Shown here: in pieces, positions 17,000 through 24,872 of the stretch
How the letters are laid out: every line of letters starts with the position of its first letter
Position numbering within the stretch: position 1 is the first letter of the stretch
Assembly: GCA_002419385.1 (NCBI GenBank)
Contig: DIFZ01000062.1
Span: forward strand, 24,438 to 88,437
Direction: 5' to 3'
Source of the DNA: Geobacter sp. UBA5735
GTDB lineage: Bacteria > Desulfobacterota > Desulfuromonadia > Geobacterales > Geobacteraceae
DNA: 64,000 bases
Notes under the pieces: generated by a model
Databases searched by the model: none
What the model was told of the DNA's origin: nothing
Seen by the model: the letters and a program-made list of their open reading frames with translations, nothing else
Made by a program: the position numbers and the translations under genes

Positions 17000-17697
17000 G
17001 GTGATTCCCCCTCCTTCTCGAAACAGATCCATGAGCCTGAATCGTCCCGAATGACCTCGTACTTTGCAAATCCGGCCTTTTCCATGATTTCCCGCCACTC
17101 GGCTGTGTCTTTTTTCCGGACTCTCGGGGTCGGTTTGTTTTTCCAGTCCGCGCCCCGCCGGATCATTTCTTCATTGATCGCATCCGCCAGCTCGCGGGAC
17201 CCCAGACCGCCCCCCACATATCCCCTGCCACCCGGTTCGAGGACCCGCCGCATCTCCCTGAAGGCCGCGGGACGGTTCCGCCAGAAGCGCATCGAGCCGC
17301 GGCTTATTATCAAAGAGGCGACGCCGTCGGCAAAGGGCATCCGGTGAACATCACCGGCAACAGTCGTCACCCGTTCTGCAAGGTCTTCCCGGATGATATT
17401 CTCCCTGCCGAGTTCCAGGATATGGGGGGAGAAGTCCATGGCGCAGAAATCCAGGGAAGTGATCCTTGCCAGTGCGATGGACAGGTTCGCCGGCCCGCAC
17501 CCCACGTCGATGCACAAACCCTCGCTGACCCGGCACCGATCCAGAATCTGCCGGGCTATGACAGGATAAATGGGGGCGAATACCTCGTTTGCGATAGCCA
17601 GGTATTCGCCCGCCCGTTCATCGTCAAATTTCTTGTAGGTCTTGGAATTCCATCCGATTCGGCCCATTTTGTCCTCGCTTATCGTCAATTCTGCCAT
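16996..17697 (-). CDS. Class I SAM-dependent methyltransferase inside an ABC-importer operon
   Basis: This 233-residue cytoplasmic protein has a Rossmann methyltransferase core. CIDVGCGPANLSIALA (about residues 63-78) is motif I for SAM binding, followed by FCAMDFSPHILELG and the MRRVLEPGGRGYVGGG segment. The acceptor is unknown. It overlaps the upstream permease by 13 nt and the downstream binding protein by 4 nt, so it is translated as part of the importer operon. A role in modifying the imported ligand or a chelator is plausible inference. Confidence 0.85.
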   Translation of the reverse strand: MAELTISEDKMGRIGWNSKTYKKFDDERAGEYLAIANEVFAPIYPVIARQILDRCRVSEGLCIDVGCGPANLSIALARITSLDFCAMDFSPHILELGRENIIREDLAERVTTVAGDVHRMPFADGVASLIISRGSMRFWRNRPAAFREMRRVLEPGGRGYVGGGLGSRELADAINEEMIRRGADWKNKPTPRVRKKDTAEWREIMEKAGFAKYEVIRDDSGSWICFEKEGESP

Positions 17698-18704
17698 CCG
17701 CCCCTCTTTTCGTTCGTCACCAGCAGATAGGCGAAGAACGGGGCGCCGAGGAGGGCGGTGAGCACTCCTACCGGGATTTCCCCTCCCGGCAGGGTGCGTG
17801 CCAGGGTATCCATGATGAGCATGAACGTGCCGCCCAGCAGTGCGGCAAACGGGATCAGGGCGTCGTGGTCGGAGCCGAGCAGGATCCTGGCCATATGGGG
17901 AACAACCAGGCCCACCCAGCCGATGTTGCCGCAGGATGCAACGGAAGCGGCCACGATGACCGTGCCGAGCACGATATAGATCATCCTCGCTTTCGGGACA
18001 TCGATGCCGAGAGTCATGGCATCTTCGTCACCCAGCGCGATGGGGTTCAACCACCAGCGGAACAGGTAGAGGATTGCCAGCCCGGGTGTGATTATGGCAA
18101 GGCCCCGGATGGTATCATCCCAGACAATGCTGTTGAAACTGCCCATGGTCCAGAAGACCATGGCCGGCAGCTGCTGGTAAGGGTCCGCCTTGTATTTCAG
18201 AAAAGAGATGCCGGCAGTGAACAGCGCCGAGACAATGACGCCCGACAGGACAAGGCTGGTCACCGAGTTGCCGCTCCGTCGGCCGATCTGGTAAGCGAGG
18301 GTGACGGCGACAAGCCCCCAGAAAAATGCGGAACCCTCCACTGCGAGGACCGAGTTGCCGGCGACAAAGAGGGCCAGGGTCGCACCGAAACTCGCACCGG
18401 AGGTAACGCCAAGGATTCCGGGAGAAACCAGTGGATTGCGGAACAGGCTCTGAAAGACCGCGCCGGAAACTGAAAGCGCCGCACCCACCATGACGGCGGC
18501 AATCACCCGGGGAAGCCGCACGGACCAGAGAACCAGGGAGGGACCGGACAGGGCCGGATCGCCTTGCCTTCCGCTGACAATGGATACAAGAATTTCTCCG
18601 AGGTTGCCGAAATCCAACCGGTAGCGGCCAAGCATGAGCGCCAGAACGACACTGGCCGCCAGGACAAGGAACGAAACGGCAAATGCAAGTTTATGCTCCC
18701 TCAT
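17685..18704 (-). CDS. FecCD-family ABC transporter permease (system 1)
   Basis: The 339-residue permease has about ten membrane helices. FecCD signatures include VRLPRVIAAVMVGAALSVSG, FQSLFRNPLVSPGILGVTSGASFGA and GNIGWVGLVVPHMARILLG. It forms the membrane channel of a type II importer with the ATPase encoded just upstream, whose stop overlaps this ATG by 4 nt (ATGA). The hydrophilic end GGWQN overlaps the methyltransferase start. Confidence 0.93.
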   Translation of the reverse strand: MREHKLAFAVSFLVLAASVVLALMLGRYRLDFGNLGEILVSIVSGRQGDPALSGPSLVLWSVRLPRVIAAVMVGAALSVSGAVFQSLFRNPLVSPGILGVTSGASFGATLALFVAGNSVLAVEGSAFFWGLVAVTLAYQIGRRSGNSVTSLVLSGVIVSALFTAGISFLKYKADPYQQLPAMVFWTMGSFNSIVWDDTIRGLAIITPGLAILYLFRWWLNPIALGDEDAMTLGIDVPKARMIYIVLGTVIVAASVASCGNIGWVGLVVPHMARILLGSDHDALIPFAALLGGTFMLIMDTLARTLPGGEIPVGVLTALLGAPFFAYLLVTNEKRGGWQN

Positions 18705-19492
18705 GAGAGTGCAGCGCCAGTCCCGGGCAGAACGACCGGCGGTTCTCCCGGCATCCGGTGGACCGAAACTTCCATCCCGTAGACTTCCCGGAGGGTTTTC
18801 TCCTCGAAGACCGTTTCCCGGGGTCCTTTACGATGGAGCCTGCCATCCTTGAGCACGACCAGGTGCGTGCAGTAGCGGGACGCGAGATTGGGGTCGTGGA
18901 GCGTCACGAGCGTAGCCAAACCCTTGGCGTGCGTCATTTCGCTCACCACATCCAGTATCCGGTACTGGTTTCTGAAGTCCAGGTGCGAGGTCGGCTCATC
19001 GAGGAGCAGGATCGGGGTCTCCTGGAAGAGCGCCCGGGCCAGCAGGACCAGCTGCCGCTCTCCGCCGCTCAGCTCGTTAAAAGAACGCTCCGCAAGGTGT
19101 CCGACGCCCAGTTCCGCCATGGCGGCGCAGGCTTCGGAACGGTCCCTGCCGGAAGGCAGCTTGAGGGCTCCGAGGCGCGCGGACCTGCCCATGACCACCA
19201 TCTGCAGGGCGGTAAAGGAAAAGGCCAGGCTCATCTGCTGCGGCACGACCGCCATGAGACGGGCCACCTGGCGGCGCGGCATGGCGCCCAGGAGCGATCC
19301 GTTCACCCTGACCTCCCCTTCCTTCGGGGTCAGGACGCCGTTGATGCATTTGAGCAGGGTGGTTTTCCCCGAAGCGTTCGGCCCCAGGAGCCCGCACACG
19401 GTCCCCCTGCCAACGGTGAAGCTGATGTCGTGGAGCACCGGTTTGGACCGGTAGCTGAAGCCTATGCCGCTGACCGCAAGCAGACTTTTCAT
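18701..19492 (-). CDS. ABC transporter ATP-binding protein, FecE/BtuD type (system 1)
   Basis: The 263-residue ATPase has Walker A GPNASGKTT (residues 37-45), Q-loop VPQQ, signature ELSGGERQ, Walker B ILLLDEPTSHLD and the switch histidine in VTLHDPN. It drives import through the permease encoded downstream. The ATG at 19492 is preferred over an in-frame TTG at 19504 because GGGGATA is suitably placed before it. It is the first gene of the minus-strand operon reading away from the palindromic region at 19599-19677. Confidence 0.93.
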   Translation of the reverse strand: MKSLLAVSGIGFSYRSKPVLHDISFTVGRGTVCGLLGPNASGKTTLLKCINGVLTPKEGEVRVNGSLLGAMPRRQVARLMAVVPQQMSLAFSFTALQMVVMGRSARLGALKLPSGRDRSEACAAMAELGVGHLAERSFNELSGGERQLVLLARALFQETPILLLDEPTSHLDFRNQYRILDVVSEMTHAKGLATLVTLHDPNLASRYCTHLVVLKDGRLHRKGPRETVFEEKTLREVYGMEVSVHRMPGEPPVVLPGTGAALS

Positions 19493-19585
19493 CCATATCC
19501 CCAAGGCAGTCGGGCGCCGCCCGAAGCGCCGGAGGATACCGGCCGGGCGAAACGGCGAACCCGCTACGGAAACTGTTTACCTGCT

Positions 19586-19605
19586 TATACAACGATCGCT
19601 ATTTA
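19586..19605. promoter_or_regulatory. Two back-to-back ModE-like half-sites
   Basis: TATACAACGAT (19586-19596) and ATCGCTATTTA (19595-19605) each differ at one position from the half-sites TATATAACGAT and ATCGCTATATA of the molybdate regulator ModE. They are in everted order and share AT, whereas ModE sites are normally inverted with a 6-7 nt gap. Low-confidence suggestion of oxyanion control. Confidence 0.25.
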
Positions 19606-19647
19606 ACTCTTGACATATCGCAATTATTCATGTCAAGAGTTAAATAG
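19599..19647. promoter_or_regulatory. 18-bp perfect palindrome in the divergent promoter region
   Basis: CTATTTAACTCTTGACAT (19599-19616) and its exact complement (19630-19647) flank a 13-nt centre. Each arm carries a TTGACA hexamer, one facing each divergent operon, but no good -10 hexamer stands at 16-18 nt in either direction. A dimeric regulator binding here could control both operons. Confidence 0.7.
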
Positions 19648-19677
19648 TTTCCATCCGGAGTTTCCGGATGGAAACTA
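19645..19677. promoter_or_regulatory. 15-bp perfect hairpin in the fmdE leader
   Basis: TAGTTTCCATCCGGA (19645-19659) pairs fully with 19663-19677 across a 3-nt loop, and shares 3 nt with the neighbouring palindrome. It ends 45 nt before the fmdE start. It lacks a T-tract, so a leader hairpin, second operator or mRNA-stabilising stem is likelier than a terminator. Confidence 0.65.
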
Positions 19678-19722
19678 ATTACAGTCCTCCCATCACGGGG
19701 CATGGGAAAAAGGAGGGGCCAC

Positions 19723-20280
19723 ATGCAAAAAGCCTCTGTTGGAGACGTCCTGCAGCGCTGCGTCGAATACCACGGACATTTCTGCATCGGCCAGGCGCTT
19801 GGCGTGCGCATTGCGATGAAAGGCCTGGAGCTTGCAGCCCCGGAGGGGGAAAAGGACCTGATCGTGTTCGTGGAAAACGACCGGTGCATCGCCGATGCCG
19901 TGCTCATCGCCACCGGTACCCGGCTGGGAAGGCGCACCCTCAAACTGGCAGATTACGGGAAAATGGCCGCCACGTTCGTCAACCTGGCACAAGATACCGC
20001 CTGGCGGGTGGGCCTGCAACCCTTCGAACTGGGCGAAGCTTCAAAGGATGAAGCAAAGGAACGGGTCCTATCCATGCCCGACGAAGAACTCCTCTCGTGG
20101 AAAAAGGTAAAGGTCCGCCTGAAAAAGGAAGACCTGCCCGGCAAGCCGCAACGGGTCGTCACCTGCGTGCGCTGCGGTGAGAAGATATTCGACGGAAAGG
20201 ATATCGCGGATGAAGGGGGAGCATCGGGGCCGGTCTGCGTCTCGTGTCTCCGCGGCGCCTATTACGAACCGGAGGACTGA
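19723..20280 (+). CDS. FmdE-family protein with C-terminal zinc finger
   Basis: The 185-residue protein has the FmdE core (PF02663) with YHGHFCIGQALGVRIAMKGLEL, where the HGHxC group is a likely metal site. A C-terminal treble-clef finger follows: CVRCGEKIF and CVSC. The family is named for a subunit of formylmethanofuran dehydrogenase but is common in non-methanogens, where its function is unknown. The start at 19723 follows AAGGAGGGGCCAC; an ATG 21 nt upstream would place that site inside the gene. It leads the plus-strand operon with DUF364, a binding protein, a permease and an ATPase, which suggests cytoplasmic handling of the imported ligand. Confidence 0.88.
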   Translation: MQKASVGDVLQRCVEYHGHFCIGQALGVRIAMKGLELAAPEGEKDLIVFVENDRCIADAVLIATGTRLGRRTLKLADYGKMAATFVNLAQDTAWRVGLQPFELGEASKDEAKERVLSMPDEELLSWKKVKVRLKKEDLPGKPQRVVTCVRCGEKIFDGKDIADEGGASGPVCVSCLRGAYYEPED

Positions 20281-20285
20281 AAGCC

Positions 20286-20993
20286 GTGAAAATCGTCGAT
20301 GCCCTCCTGGACAGCGTAGCAGGCGCTGAAGAAACTATCGGGGATATCCTTATCGGGCTCCACTGGATATCGGTAACCAGCAGGCATACGGGTATAGCCC
20401 ACATCTTCAGGGGAGATCCGTCGTTCGAACTGGGAGACGCCGGCTCGCTCCTCGGGAAGCATGTCCTCGAGGTCGGCGCGCTCCTCAAGAGCTGGCAGCC
20501 GCTTGAAGCAGGCCTGGGCCTGGCCGCGTTCAACTCGCTGATGAACCCTCAGGGAGAGAATGTCAACGTCTATGATTACATCCTGGGCAAAGCCGCAGGC
20601 AAAACGGTCACCTGCGTGGGCAGGTTTCCCTTCTACCCGGACATCGCCAGAATCGCGTCACGATCATACCTTCTGGAAATGGACCCGCGGGGAGAGGAAC
20701 TCCCTTCGTACGCTGCCGAAGACGTGATTCCCGAATCGGACCTGGTCATCTTGACCGGAACCAGCCTCATCAACAAAACGATGCAAAGGCTGCTGGAATT
20801 GTCCCATAAGGGTATCGCCGTTGTTTTGGGGCCCAGCACGCCCATGAGCGAAGTGCTGTTCGATTTCGGCGCTTCCGTGATCGCCGGAATCCGGGTCACG
20901 GACCGGGAGAAACTGTTCCGCAGCCTGGCGCAGGGTGTGAAGTTCTACAAGAAGATCGAGGGCATCGAACCGGTGACCATGTTCAGGAAGTAA
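20286..20993 (+). CDS. DUF364 putative heavy-metal-chelation protein
   Basis: The 235-residue protein resembles DUF364 (PF04016). The N-terminal part contains GDILIGLHWISVTSRHTGIAHIF. A Rossmann-like C-terminal half contains YDYILGKAAGKTVTCVGRFPFYPDI, SDLVILTGTSLINKTMQRLLEL and VVLGPSTPMSEVLFDFGASVIAGI. Proteins of this family have been proposed to chelate metals from structural comparison; no reaction is established. The GTG start at 20286 uses the GGAGGACTG at the very end of fmdE as ribosome binding site, 5 nt after its stop, so the two are coupled. Confidence 0.88.
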   Translation: MKIVDALLDSVAGAEETIGDILIGLHWISVTSRHTGIAHIFRGDPSFELGDAGSLLGKHVLEVGALLKSWQPLEAGLGLAAFNSLMNPQGENVNVYDYILGKAAGKTVTCVGRFPFYPDIARIASRSYLLEMDPRGEELPSYAAEDVIPESDLVILTGTSLINKTMQRLLELSHKGIAVVLGPSTPMSEVLFDFGASVIAGIRVTDREKLFRSLAQGVKFYKKIEGIEPVTMFRK

Positions 20994-21052
20994 GGCGAAG
21001 CGGATATACCTTGCTTCGCCCCTGCAGTCACACTTTTTTCGGGAGGAATCCA

Positions 21053-22180
21053 ATGAATCAAAGCCTCTTCCTCAAGACAGCCGTTCCGGTGCGCTCTGTC
21101 GCGGCCATACTCGCCGCGCTCTTGATCTGCGTCATTGCCGCATGCACGTCCGACCGCTCTCCCGGAGAAGACGCGACACGCGTCATCACCGACATGACCG
21201 GCAGAAAGATCCGGGTACCCGATCCCCTCACCAGGGTGGCGCTGTTCGGCGGCCCAACGGGGCAGATCGCCTATATCCTCGGCGCGCGCGACCAGCTCTG
21301 CGCGGTGACCAGCTCGCTGAAAGGCTCCGAGCTGATCAGCTCCTTCGACCCTTCCATCAAGAACCTCCCCGGGCCGAGAAGCACCAGCGGTCACGTCAAT
21401 ATCGAGGCGCTGCTCCTCTCCAGTGCCCAACTGGTGATCGCTGGGACACTGGACGGATCGATCGTGGAAAAGAAGACCAGCATACCGGTTGCCTACACGG
21501 AAAGCAGCATGAACCACGGACTGGACCTGCTGAAAGAGGAGATCAGGTTTTACGCGTCAGTCTTCGGCAAGGAAAAGCGGGGTGAAAAGTATATCGACTA
21601 CCTGGAAAAGACCATCGACCTTGTCAGGTCCCGGACGAAGGACATCCCTGCCGACAAGCGCAAAAAGGTGTTCAACGGCTACGGCCCGAGCCATCTGGTG
21701 ACGCTGGGCGGCGACACCTTCATGCACGAGCGGATCGTGAACGCAGGCTGCGTCGACGCTGCCGAAGGCATAAGCACGGCAGGCGCCAAGGAAGGCCTCC
21801 ACTCCGGGCTCTCGGAAATGTCACTTGAAAAGGTCCTGGGCTGGAATCCGGACATCCTGGTCATCGACTCCGGAACCCCCGAGGAGGTCTACGGCGATCC
21901 GAGGTGGAAGAATGTGAACGCCGTCCGCAACCGGCAGGTATTCAAGCAGCCGGTGGGAGTCTTCATCTGGGACCGGCCGACGGCGGAAGCAGCTGTTCTC
22001 TATCCCCTGTGGCTCGCCAAGACCGCCTACCCGGAGCGGTTCCGGGACGTGGACATGATGGCGGAAGTGAAACGGTTCTACCGGGAAACCATGTCCTTCA
22101 ACCTCAGCGACGATCAGGCCTGCTCGCTCCTGGCAGGGAAATACCAGATGAAATTCGGCCCTGTCCAGGGCAACAGGTAG
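21053..22180 (+). CDS. Fe3+/cobalamin-type ABC transporter substrate-binding lipoprotein (system 2)
   Basis: This 375-residue lipoprotein precursor has lipobox ICVIAAC (Cys about residue 31). The binding domain contains TRVITDMTGRKIRVPDPLTRVALFGG, an internal GWNPDILVID, and the C-terminal block GVFIWDRPTAEAAVLYPLWLAKTAYPERF shared with the system 1 binding protein. It would deliver its ligand to the adjacent permease. The start follows GGGAGGAATCCA. The 59-nt gap after DUF364 shows no terminator. Confidence 0.9.
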   Translation: MNQSLFLKTAVPVRSVAAILAALLICVIAACTSDRSPGEDATRVITDMTGRKIRVPDPLTRVALFGGPTGQIAYILGARDQLCAVTSSLKGSELISSFDPSIKNLPGPRSTSGHVNIEALLLSSAQLVIAGTLDGSIVEKKTSIPVAYTESSMNHGLDLLKEEIRFYASVFGKEKRGEKYIDYLEKTIDLVRSRTKDIPADKRKKVFNGYGPSHLVTLGGDTFMHERIVNAGCVDAAEGISTAGAKEGLHSGLSEMSLEKVLGWNPDILVIDSGTPEEVYGDPRWKNVNAVRNRQVFKQPVGVFIWDRPTAEAAVLYPLWLAKTAYPERFRDVDMMAEVKRFYRETMSFNLSDDQACSLLAGKYQMKFGPVQGNR

Positions 22181-22188
22181 GCCCGGGC

Positions 22189-23223
22189 ATGCATGCCGCA
22201 GGCAGGAGCATCGGGATCGGAATCGCTCCCGGCAAGCTGATGGTGCTGCTGGCGCTGCTCCTGGGAGTCATCGCAACGGTCGCGCTCATGTTGGGCCAGC
22301 TGCAGATCCCGCCGGCAACGGTCATCGAGATCCTCGCGTCCCGGGTGCTGCCCATCGAGCGGACCTGGGAACCCACCCTGGAATCGGTCCTGTTCGATGT
22401 CCGCCTGCCGCGACTGCTGGCGGGGGTGCTGGTGGGAGCCGGGCTTTCCATTTCCGGCGCGGCGTTCCAAGGCCTGTTCCGCAACCCGCTGGTGTCGCCC
22501 CACATCCTGGGCGTGTCGGCCGGGGCAGGCCTGGGAGCAGCACTGGCAATCCTCTTTTTCAGCAGCATCCTGGCCATCCAGGCCTTTTCCTTCATCTTCG
22601 GCCTGGCGGCAGTCCTCATGACCTGCGGGCTCGCCCGGGTCTACCGCACCACTCCAGTGCTGATGCTGGTGCTCTCAGGGATCATCGTCGGCGCCCTGTT
22701 TTCGGCCTGCACTTCGCTCCTCAAGTATATCGCCGACCCGCTCAACAATATGCCGTCCATCGTCTTCTGGCTGCTGGGGTCCCTCAACAACGCATCCAAC
22801 AAGGACATGGCCGTCGTGGGGCCGGTCATACTCACGGGCATCGTCATCCTCCTGCTGATCCGCTGGCGCATCAACCTCCTGGCCATGGGCGAGGAGGATG
22901 CGCGGGCGCTGGGCGTGGACACGCGACGCCTCACGGCGATCATCATCGTCTGCGCGACACTGATCTCGGCTGCCTCGGTTTCCATCAGCGGCATCATCGG
23001 CTGGATCGGCCTCGTGATACCCCACATCGGCAGACTGCTGGTGGGACCGGACAACAAGTACCTCCTGCCGGTGGTGGTCCTGGTCGGCGCTTCCTACCTG
23101 GTGGCGGTGGATACCATCGCCCGGACCGCGATTGAGTCGGAAATACCCATCGGCATACTCACCGCCATGGTCGGCGCACCGATCTTCGCCTATCTCCTCA
23201 AGAAATCACGGCCGGGCTGGTGA
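22189..23223 (+). CDS. FecCD-family ABC transporter permease (system 2)
   Basis: The 344-residue permease has about ten membrane helices and the family segments VRLPRLLAGVLVGAGLSISGAAF, LFRNPLVSPHILGVSAGAGLGA and SGIIGWIGLVIPHIGRLLVG. It is similar in length and motifs to the system 1 permease but clearly diverged. The ATG at 22189, 8 nt after the binding-protein stop, is used; a longer open frame overlaps that gene out of phase. The next ATG (22193) is out of frame. Confidence 0.93.
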   Translation: MHAAGRSIGIGIAPGKLMVLLALLLGVIATVALMLGQLQIPPATVIEILASRVLPIERTWEPTLESVLFDVRLPRLLAGVLVGAGLSISGAAFQGLFRNPLVSPHILGVSAGAGLGAALAILFFSSILAIQAFSFIFGLAAVLMTCGLARVYRTTPVLMLVLSGIIVGALFSACTSLLKYIADPLNNMPSIVFWLLGSLNNASNKDMAVVGPVILTGIVILLLIRWRINLLAMGEEDARALGVDTRRLTAIIIVCATLISAASVSISGIIGWIGLVIPHIGRLLVGPDNKYLLPVVVLVGASYLVAVDTIARTAIESEIPIGILTAMVGAPIFAYLLKKSRPGW

Positions 23224-23226
23224 CCC

Positions 23227-24015
23227 ATGACAGCGCTCATCGAAATCCACAACCTGTCATTCAGCTATACCGGGGCAGCGCCCCACGACGTCTTCAGCCA
23301 GGTATCGTTTTCCGTAGCGCCCGGTGGAGTTTTCTGCCTGCTCGGCCCCAACGGCACTGGCAAATCAACGCTCCTCAAGTGCGTGAGCAATGTGCTCCAG
23401 GGCTGGCACGGCGCCATCCGCCTGGACGGCAGGGACATTTCCCGCATGAAGCCCGCCGACGTGGCCATGGGAATCGGTTACGTCCCCCAGAACCAGAACT
23501 CCGCCTTTCCCTTCCTGGTGCGCGACATCGTGGTCATGGGCCGGGCCCCCCACTTGGCGGTATTCGCCTCGCCCTCGACACGGGACCGGGAAATCGCCCG
23601 TGCCGCCATGGAAACGGTCGGCATCCTTTCCCTCGCCGACCGGCCGTGCACGACGCTCAGCGGCGGGGAGTGGCAGCTGGCCCTGATAGCCCGGGCGCTG
23701 TCCCAGGAGCCGCAGGTCATGATACTGGACGAACCCACGTCGCACCTCGACCTGGGAAACCAGGTACGCATCCTGAGAGTCGTGAAATCCCTGGCGGGCA
23801 CGGGGATGGGCATCATCATGGCTACCCACGTCCCGGACCACGCCTTCATTGTCGCCACCGAGGTGGCCATCATGAACCGTGGGGGGCTGTCCCGGAAAGG
23901 GGCCCCGGAAACGGTCATCACCGAAAGTAACATGCGGGATGCCTACGGCATCGACGTGAAGGTGCTCCATGTGGCAGGAGGGGTCGAGCGCAAGGCATGC
24001 TTCCCTTCCCTGTAA
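23227..24015 (+). CDS. ABC transporter ATP-binding protein, FecE/BtuD type (system 2)
   Basis: The 262-residue ATPase has Walker A GPNGTGKST (residues 40-48), Q-loop VPQNQ, signature TLSGGEWQ, Walker B VMILDEPTSHLD and switch histidine MATHVPDH. It begins 4 nt after the permease stop and is the last gene of the plus operon. Copy 2 of the 31-nt hairpin follows 35 nt later. Confidence 0.93.
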   Translation: MTALIEIHNLSFSYTGAAPHDVFSQVSFSVAPGGVFCLLGPNGTGKSTLLKCVSNVLQGWHGAIRLDGRDISRMKPADVAMGIGYVPQNQNSAFPFLVRDIVVMGRAPHLAVFASPSTRDREIARAAMETVGILSLADRPCTTLSGGEWQLALIARALSQEPQVMILDEPTSHLDLGNQVRILRVVKSLAGTGMGIIMATHVPDHAFIVATEVAIMNRGGLSRKGAPETVITESNMRDAYGIDVKVLHVAGGVERKACFPSL

Positions 24016-24050
24016 TGGCAAAAAAACCAAGGATCATTTCATTCCGCACA

Positions 24051-24081
24051 GACCTGCCAGGTTTTCGAAACCTGGCAGGTC
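24051..24081. repeat. 31-nt hairpin repeat, copy 2
   Basis: GACCTGCCAGGTTT pairs with AAACCTGGCAGGTC around TCG, with one further flanking pair (A24050-T24082). It lies between the system 2 ATPase and the deaminase gene, 3' of the former. Confidence 0.85.
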
Positions 24082-24101
24082 TCGACAAAGGACACCATGC
24101 T

Positions 24102-24809
24102 ATGGTTTACAGCAACAAGAAACACCACTTCCCTTATCTGTGGCTTGCCAAGGCCCTTCTTCTCCTGTCGCTCCTTCCCTTCCCGGCCTGCCATCACGCC
24201 CCACCGGGAGGACACGTCCCTGCAGCGAGACTGCTCTACCTGGAAGAAATCGAAAAGGACATGATTGCCTTCACGCCCGCCCCCCGCTACCCGGATGACC
24301 CTTTCGTCCTGGTAACGGTCAGGGAAGCGATGGCAGGGGCACGGGAGCGCAACGGCGGCATCGGCGCCTGCCTGGTGAAGGAAGAGACGGGTGAGGTGCT
24401 GGAAAAGAGCCATAACCGGCAGTACGAGCCCTATTTCCGCAGCGACCTGCACGCCGAGATGGACCTGCTTGATCGCTTCGAAGAGCGGATGCGCCTTACC
24501 CGGTCACGGGACCCCCGCGATCCGGCCTACCTGGATCCACGCGCTGCGACGGGCATTGTCCTCTACACGTCCGTGGAACCGTGCCCCATGTGCCTGACCC
24601 GGATAATCAACGCAGGAATAAAGAAAGTCTACTACGCCGCACCCGACATCAACGGCGGCATGGCCCGCAGGTTCGAGAGCCTGCCCCCCTTCTGGAAGGG
24701 GATGGCAGCAGGGCTGGTGCTGGAGCCCGCGCGCTGCTCGCCGGCCCTGACGGACATCGCCGCCCGGCTGTTCCGGCCGCTGCACGTGCCGGGAGCGAAG
24801 CGGCTCTGA
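24102..24809 (+). CDS. Exported cytidine/deoxycytidylate deaminase-like zinc protein
   Basis: The 235-residue protein has the zinc deaminase site: HAEMD (H117, E119) and PCPMC (C161, C164), with the substrate-side sequence YTSVEPCPMCLTRIINAGIKKVYY. Members deaminate cytosine, adenine or guanine compounds in the cytoplasm. Here a hydrophobic segment WLAKALLLLSLLPFPAC (residues 14-30) precedes the domain, as in an exported protein; FPAC is an imperfect lipobox. The ATG at 24102 is used, with AAAGGA 12 nt upstream. The gene is followed 63 nt later by the exported methylase fusion. Export and substrate are predictions. Confidence 0.75.
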   Translation: MVYSNKKHHFPYLWLAKALLLLSLLPFPACHHAPPGGHVPAARLLYLEEIEKDMIAFTPAPRYPDDPFVLVTVREAMAGARERNGGIGACLVKEETGEVLEKSHNRQYEPYFRSDLHAEMDLLDRFEERMRLTRSRDPRDPAYLDPRAATGIVLYTSVEPCPMCLTRIINAGIKKVYYAAPDINGGMARRFESLPPFWKGMAAGLVLEPARCSPALTDIAARLFRPLHVPGAKRL

Positions 24810-24872
24810 CAAGTTCCGCTCCGGCCTCACTGAGACTTCCCTGATGGACACAAACGAATAAAGGAGATATCC

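Noticed and set aside
19586..19605. A complete ModE operator
   Set aside because: Only two half-sites in the wrong order are present, so it is listed as half-sites with low confidence.
19493..19722. A cobalamin or molybdenum-cofactor riboswitch ahead of the importer operons
   Set aside because: The region is dominated by simple palindromes; no B12-box or multi-branched Moco-like structure could be traced by eye.
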